Shown in pieces: positions 59,276 to 64,000 of a DNA stretch of 64,000 bases. Positions within the stretch are counted from its first letter, which is position 1; every line of letters starts with the position of its first letter. Source of the stretch: Burhinus oedicnemus (Eukaryota > Chordata > Aves > Charadriiformes > Burhinidae); contig VFFE01009081.1 in NCBI GenBank assembly GCA_008921705.1, positions 16,565-80,564 on the forward strand, read 5' to 3'. The notes beneath the pieces are model-generated. The model made no database searches. It was not told where the DNA came from and saw nothing but the letters and a program-made list of their open reading frames with translations. The position numbers were made by a program, and so were the translations under genes.

Positions 59276-62200
59276 GTGCTTATATAATTCAGACTCTCTA
59301 AAAATTAATTTGGTATCATACTCTGACATTGGAGACCCCTTTGGTCTTACAAATGCTTGTGGTTACTTTAACTTTGATGCTCGCACATAAGTCAGTACAA
59401 CAAGATGTATTATTATTTGTTTTAATTAAGAATGGCTTAAAATTTTGTGGCTTGCTGCATTTCTGTTTTGTTTTGGTTTTTTTTTTAATAAACACTTTTA
59501 TTGCATAGAAAGTCTACCGAAGGCATGGCATAGGCAAGGTGGGTAGCAGCTGGAAAATAAGTACTTTTTCTATGCTACTTCAGTGAGATACACAGAGAGC
59601 GCTACAGAAGGTGCCGTCCCAAATTCCTTCTCATGGAACTTAAGCTCCTACTAATAGTGAATGAGACTGGCTGGATGAACGGGCTTCCTGTCCTCTTTTT
59701 AAGGATGTGTAGCACTTGCTTACATTTGCTTGAAATAAACTCCAGCTGGTATGGTTCATATGAAATATATATATTTAGATTACTTACCATGATTCTGATT
59801 TTCCAGTGCAAACCTCGTAGGGCCATAAATTTGTTTTAGGAAGATAATCTCAGGAACACCCAGCTTGAAGGTTGTGGTAAAAATACCCGAGGTTCCTGAG
59901 GTGTCCCCCCAGACATGGCACTGGCTCTTGTATGACTTTTCATGTGGGTTCTAGTTTTGCGAACTTTTCAGACTTCTAAGTACCTGGAAGTGAGATATTG
60001 GTCAGAAGAGCCTGGAGACCCAGAGCTCTCTATGGTGCCATTAGCAGCCTCCTGGGATTCAGTTGGCTCTAGACCGGAGCTCCGACTTCAGCGGCACTAC
60101 GCAGCCGGGCAAGGTGTGCCTCCAGATTAGCAAACTGTTACTCAGCCAACCCGAGAGCCATCGAGTCGTACTTTGTGAGTCTCTGTAAATATTTCCTTCC
60201 GTCTTGCTCTGTGAGCTTTGGATCCTGTTAACTGATTTGAGTCAAATTTGATGGAGTTCTCCAGTATCCTTAAGCATTCACACATTTGGGGACAGAAGAA
60301 AAAGAAAACGTTTAAGTGGTCTCACAGGCATCCCACTGAAGAGGAAAGTTGTGAAGTGAGCTCATATAGGAGAGAACCCCAAAGCAAACAGACTTTGAAA
60401 ATAGCCCTACTGCAGGAAAAGCTTCAGTTGACCAGAAGGAAATTTAACAAAAAGCATATATCCATAGGAAAGCAGGCTTTGCTACTACTCAGAGTCACGG
60501 AATTACTTATTTTTCCAAGTCTGACTCCTGTGAAGAATGGGGCATGCACATTGACAGGAAACTTGGTTTCACTTGCTCATTTTAAAGCTTGTCTTTTCTT
60601 TAATTAGAAGCTTCCATTTGAAATTTTAGATATTATCACTATTTTAAGACTTTTTTTTTTTTTTTTAACATGACAAGGAAAGCTGTTCATCTGAAAAAGT
60701 GGAATTGGTTCTCCTGAACTGTGATATTGGTTGTTTTCAGATAAATTCCATTCTGTCTGTGTGACATAATTAGTTTCCAAACTCATTGTGTAGAAATTGC
60801 AACTAAATTTTCTGGTAATGGAAGACCGCAGTTTCTAATTTTAAGGGGTACGCCGGGTACTCTTCCCCAGGCTAGAATCCTCTCTTGGGTACTCTGTAGA
60901 TGCATCTGATTTTTCATCTTTGAGATTAAATGAGATATATTAAACAAATACCATCTCTTGCGTACAGAATGATGCTCGGTAGTGCTTCATTCTGTGTTTA
61001 TTGGTCATCTGAGATTGTAATACTTTGCTACAATTCTACACACTTCCCCCAATGTTTTGAATGTTCATATCAGAAATGAAGTGTGATATATCCCTTTTGA
61101 GAATGGCTTTCCAATAGTTTGATTTACTAGGAAACCCAAAGCCAGCAGTATCAGACAGTTTTTTGAAATCAATTATATTACATTATATACAGTTTTCTGT
61201 CTCCTTTTGGAGAGTCACAATACCTAACATAGAACCTTCGTCTTATTGATGCTTGTAGGAAATAATGTTGTGTTCCTCTGAGAGGATTGGCTGTCTTTGG
61301 TGCAGAGTTTCTTTCCTAGAACAGCAGTGAAAAGATGAAACCATTCTATGATTCTAAAAATGGGTTTGCTGCTTTCTAAACCCATATTCAATCTTGTAAT
61401 TGTTGTAGTGCACTCATAAGTATGAGCCCTCGGTTCCAGAAGGCAATTGTCGTAAAGTTGGTTTTCTAGGACACGAGGCAGGATGGAGAAAAAGAGAGGG
61501 ACACAGCTGACAGCAAAAATATTCAAGAACAGGAATATTACAAACTGCAGAGGTCAAGTGAGATCCTCACCTGAGGTGAACTCCAGTATCGGGGGCATAA
61601 ATGCATGTCCAGACTCTTCTCTCATTTGTACAGGAAATGTTTTGACAGTTTTATTGATAATTAGAGATAATAACACTACTGTATGAGTTGCCCTTCACTG
61701 TATGCACGTGAATTCCTGCAGGTCATTAGGGCTTAGCTACTGGAAGTTAGTCAGGAATATACTTTTCCTCGATGCTGCTTGCCGGACGTGTACGGGTGTA
61801 GACTGAAGGCTGGTTTTAGCTGGAGCTTTTCTAGTCAAGTTCAAGTCTAGTCTAGTTCAAGTCGTGAGACCCAGCCGTGAAAGGCTGCCGCTGGGAGCGG
61901 CAAATCCCCGGCACCGAGAGCTTAGCGCTACGGTCTGTCCTTGTATTTCTTACTGCGCTACTGTTTCAGCGGGAGGGGGGAGAAACGATTTGCAAGTTGT
62001 GAGTAAGCCCTAGCAAGAAGTGAGGAAAAAAAAAAAAGAAGTTTCAGAATTATTAGTAATCCAATGATGTAATAAGTACTTGGTTATGAAAGAATGTGAC
62101 CTTGCCACATTTACAAACCTGAAGCCGTTTATGGTGGTTTCACGTGATACCCATCTGTATTTCTTGCTGCATCCCTAAGAGATGTTTTTGCAGTATAAAA

Positions 62201-63257
62201 CATTCCTTAAGTGCATTGGGAATCTTGGCGTTCCAACCAGCACTGTGCAAACGGAGCTGCCCCTATCACATCCTGCCTGGGGAGGGCGCAGCATCGCAGG
62301 ACCACTGCTGTCGTGCTCATAGTCTGGCCCTCTTCTTATTTTAGAGGCTGTAAATCAAGGCTAGGCATTAAATAACACACAATTTATTCTGGAGTAAAAA
62401 TGGTTTTAAGTGGCTGAAGGCTTTGGCCCTTGAGAACAGCTTTTCTAACAGAATACGTGCTTTTTGAAAGAAACTGATTGCCGTGTACTGTGTTTGCAGG
62501 TTGTACGTGCCTCCAGGTGTTATATGCTCTGAAGAAGAGAAACAATTTACTTATGATGCCATTGGAATTATTTTCTCCAAATATACATTTATGATATCCA
62601 GAGGATGGATTCTACCCAAATAAAAGTGGCCTGAAGTTCAGCTCTATGCAAAGTTTTGAAGTGGAAATCAGTGAAGTACTCATGTGTTAGCTAGGTGCAG
62701 GCTGAGCTGGGTAAGAGGGATAAAAATATATATATATAATGGAAGGCAATATTGATACGTCTTAGGCCACCTTCAGACATATTTAGAGCTGAGTTTCTAG
62801 AAATCGGACTTTTATGTTTAAATATAGTTGCTACTTGCGGAAACGGGTTCTCAGTCATTTATGCCACTATACCACCTTTAGTGGACAAATTTATTAGACT
62901 GTTTTCTTGTTTCTTGTTTTATCCTTTTCCTCATTAAAATTTCATGAAAAGTTAAATGCAAAAGAGAACTTACTTTACTGTTATATTGAAACTGGTGTTT
63001 ACTCGTCTGGGGCTGAATTTCTAATGCTACATCTGTTCCTCGTATCAATATGCACAATTAAGCAGGCTGAATAATTTCCAGGATATCCACACACTTTTCA
63101 TTGCTTGTAAGTTGGCTGGATGAAGCATTCGATTAATTTTTTTTTTTTAATTTTATTTTTTTTCCCTAGGCTTGTTTCTGGCTAAAATTTTTTCGTTCTT
63201 GATTTGTTTTTTGGTTTGGTTTTTGTTGTCGTGTCCCCCCTCCCCTTGAAGTTTCAG
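59276..63257. other. Probable intron, nothing recognised
   Basis: AT-rich sequence with T-runs (60650-60666), a short (TA)n at 62726-62738 and a small diverged tandem near 61831-61862. A lone ATTCTATGATTCTA string at about 61343-61356 resembles a CR1 tail but has no CR1 body next to it. Confidence 0.45.
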
Positions 63258-63359
63258 GTTTTAATAATTGTCAGAGCAGCTTCTGAGGACCAACGAAAAA
63301 TCGCTTACTTGTTGTTCTTAAGCATCGTTGCGGTAATTTTGAACGTTCTGGTGCTGCAG
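63258..63359 (+). CDS. Candidate exon encoding a membrane span, unidentified gene
   Basis: A long T/C-rich tract (63204-63257) ends in TTTCAG. The exon is 102 nt, 34 codons in phase 0, open throughout, and ends CTGCAG|GTATCT. It reads VLIIVRAASEDQRK and then KIAYLLFLSIVAVILNVLVL plus Q, the K being shared between the two quotes: a charged stretch followed by about 20 hydrophobic residues. Positive residues (RK) on the N-terminal side predict N-in topology, as for a type II or signal-anchor protein. Splicing from exon 1 directly would hit a stop within a few codons, whereas passing through 59235-59275 keeps the frame. The frame also runs on into the intron, so openness alone is weak evidence. 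No homologue comes to mind. Confidence 0.42.
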
Positions 63360-64000
63360 GTATCTGGTGCAGTATGTGGAAATTTGGCAGTGGGTAATTC
63401 TGAAATGAAATTGTTCCTCTTTCCATGTTTACGAAAAAGAATTCATAAGGGTGTCATGTCCAGCTCTTTGTATACTCGGCAGACTTTATTACACATTCAC
63501 CTTGATTTTCGGAGTACTCCTGCCGCATAGAAAGCCCAGACCAAATTGATAACACTGCACAATTAAAGACTGGGTCACATTGTAGTTGTAAAAATGGGTA
63601 AAATTAAGGTTGTAAGGGCAACCTATTTTGGGCATTTCTTAACTTTGAAGTGCTTGATTTTCCAGCTTCTTTTGAAATAGTTTTTGTGGGAGACCTATAA
63701 AAGTACAATTGCATGCTGCCATTTTGCCGTGCACAATGGGAAAATAATGAAGCAGACTAGCCAAGAGCTATAGGGCTGGCTTTCAAAGGCTTTCAGATAT
63801 TATTGTTACTGGGCCTGTAAATATTGTTTAAAAGCCTTTATGAAAGCAGTTTTCCCCTGGGGGTGCTGTACAAAGCAACAGTGTTCTGTAGTGGAATGTA
63901 GACAGCCTTAATACAAAGCTTTTAAATATTGTTACTTTCCTTACTGTCTTGATTCTAAAAATACTGAATGAAAACATTTCTGACGTGTTTGGTTAGGTTG
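63360..64000. other. Right-edge non-coding DNA
   Basis: AT-rich sequence after the candidate exon donor. Presumed next intron; nothing recognised up to the window edge. Confidence 0.4.

Noticed and set aside
61343..61356. CR1-tail-like ATTCTATGATTCTA string
   Set aside because: There is no adjoining CR1 body on either side, so it is too short to call.
1..64000. tRNA, rRNA and microRNA genes
   Set aside because: No tRNA B-box (GGTTCRANNCC), rRNA-like block or long stem-loop of microRNA size was found by eye on either strand. A covariance-model scan was not possible.

Overview
This is avian nuclear DNA, seen mainly as non-coding sequence. The diagnostic evidence is a set of CR1 LINE fragments (nine loci, both strands). 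They carry CR1 ORF2 reverse-transcriptase and C-terminal sequence, and their 3' ends finish in the characteristic ATTCTATGA octamer-like tail that lacks poly(A). The CR1 subfamilies and the LTR-like pieces fit a bird, probably not a close relative of chicken, but the species cannot be fixed from the window. No complete gene, no rRNA or tRNA gene and no CRISPR array could be supported.

Layout. Positions 1-17 kb are relatively GC-rich intergenic-looking DNA with CR1 copies at 3408-4002, 7446-8274 and 12774-12821. A 19-copy, 33-bp GC-rich minisatellite fills 17367-17997. It abuts a strong CpG island (about 18150-19450) that has GC boxes and a candidate first exon ending in a consensus splice donor (ATG at 18645, donor GTGAGT at 18670). 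From there to the right edge the window reads as one long first intron, progressively more AT-rich, holding CR1 copies at 32278, 34045, 38845, 41157/41546, 47626 and 49876. It also holds LTR-like sequence at 42604-43209 and possibly at 34505-34700, a second isolated CpG-dense patch (48595-49345), and a pyrimidine-skewed stretch near 54.3-56.3 kb.

Possible gene. Two downstream segments can be joined to exon 1 in phase: a 41-nt candidate exon at 59235-59275 and a 102-nt candidate exon at 63258-63359. Exon 3 encodes a charged stretch followed by a roughly 20-residue hydrophobic segment. Read together they would give the short cytoplasmic N-terminus and first membrane span of a membrane protein whose remaining exons lie beyond the right edge. 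I do not recognise the protein; exons 1-3 are inference from splice signals, phase and open frame. Nothing else in the window looks protein-coding: most longer open frames are by-products of GC-rich DNA, the minisatellite, or CR1 remnants.
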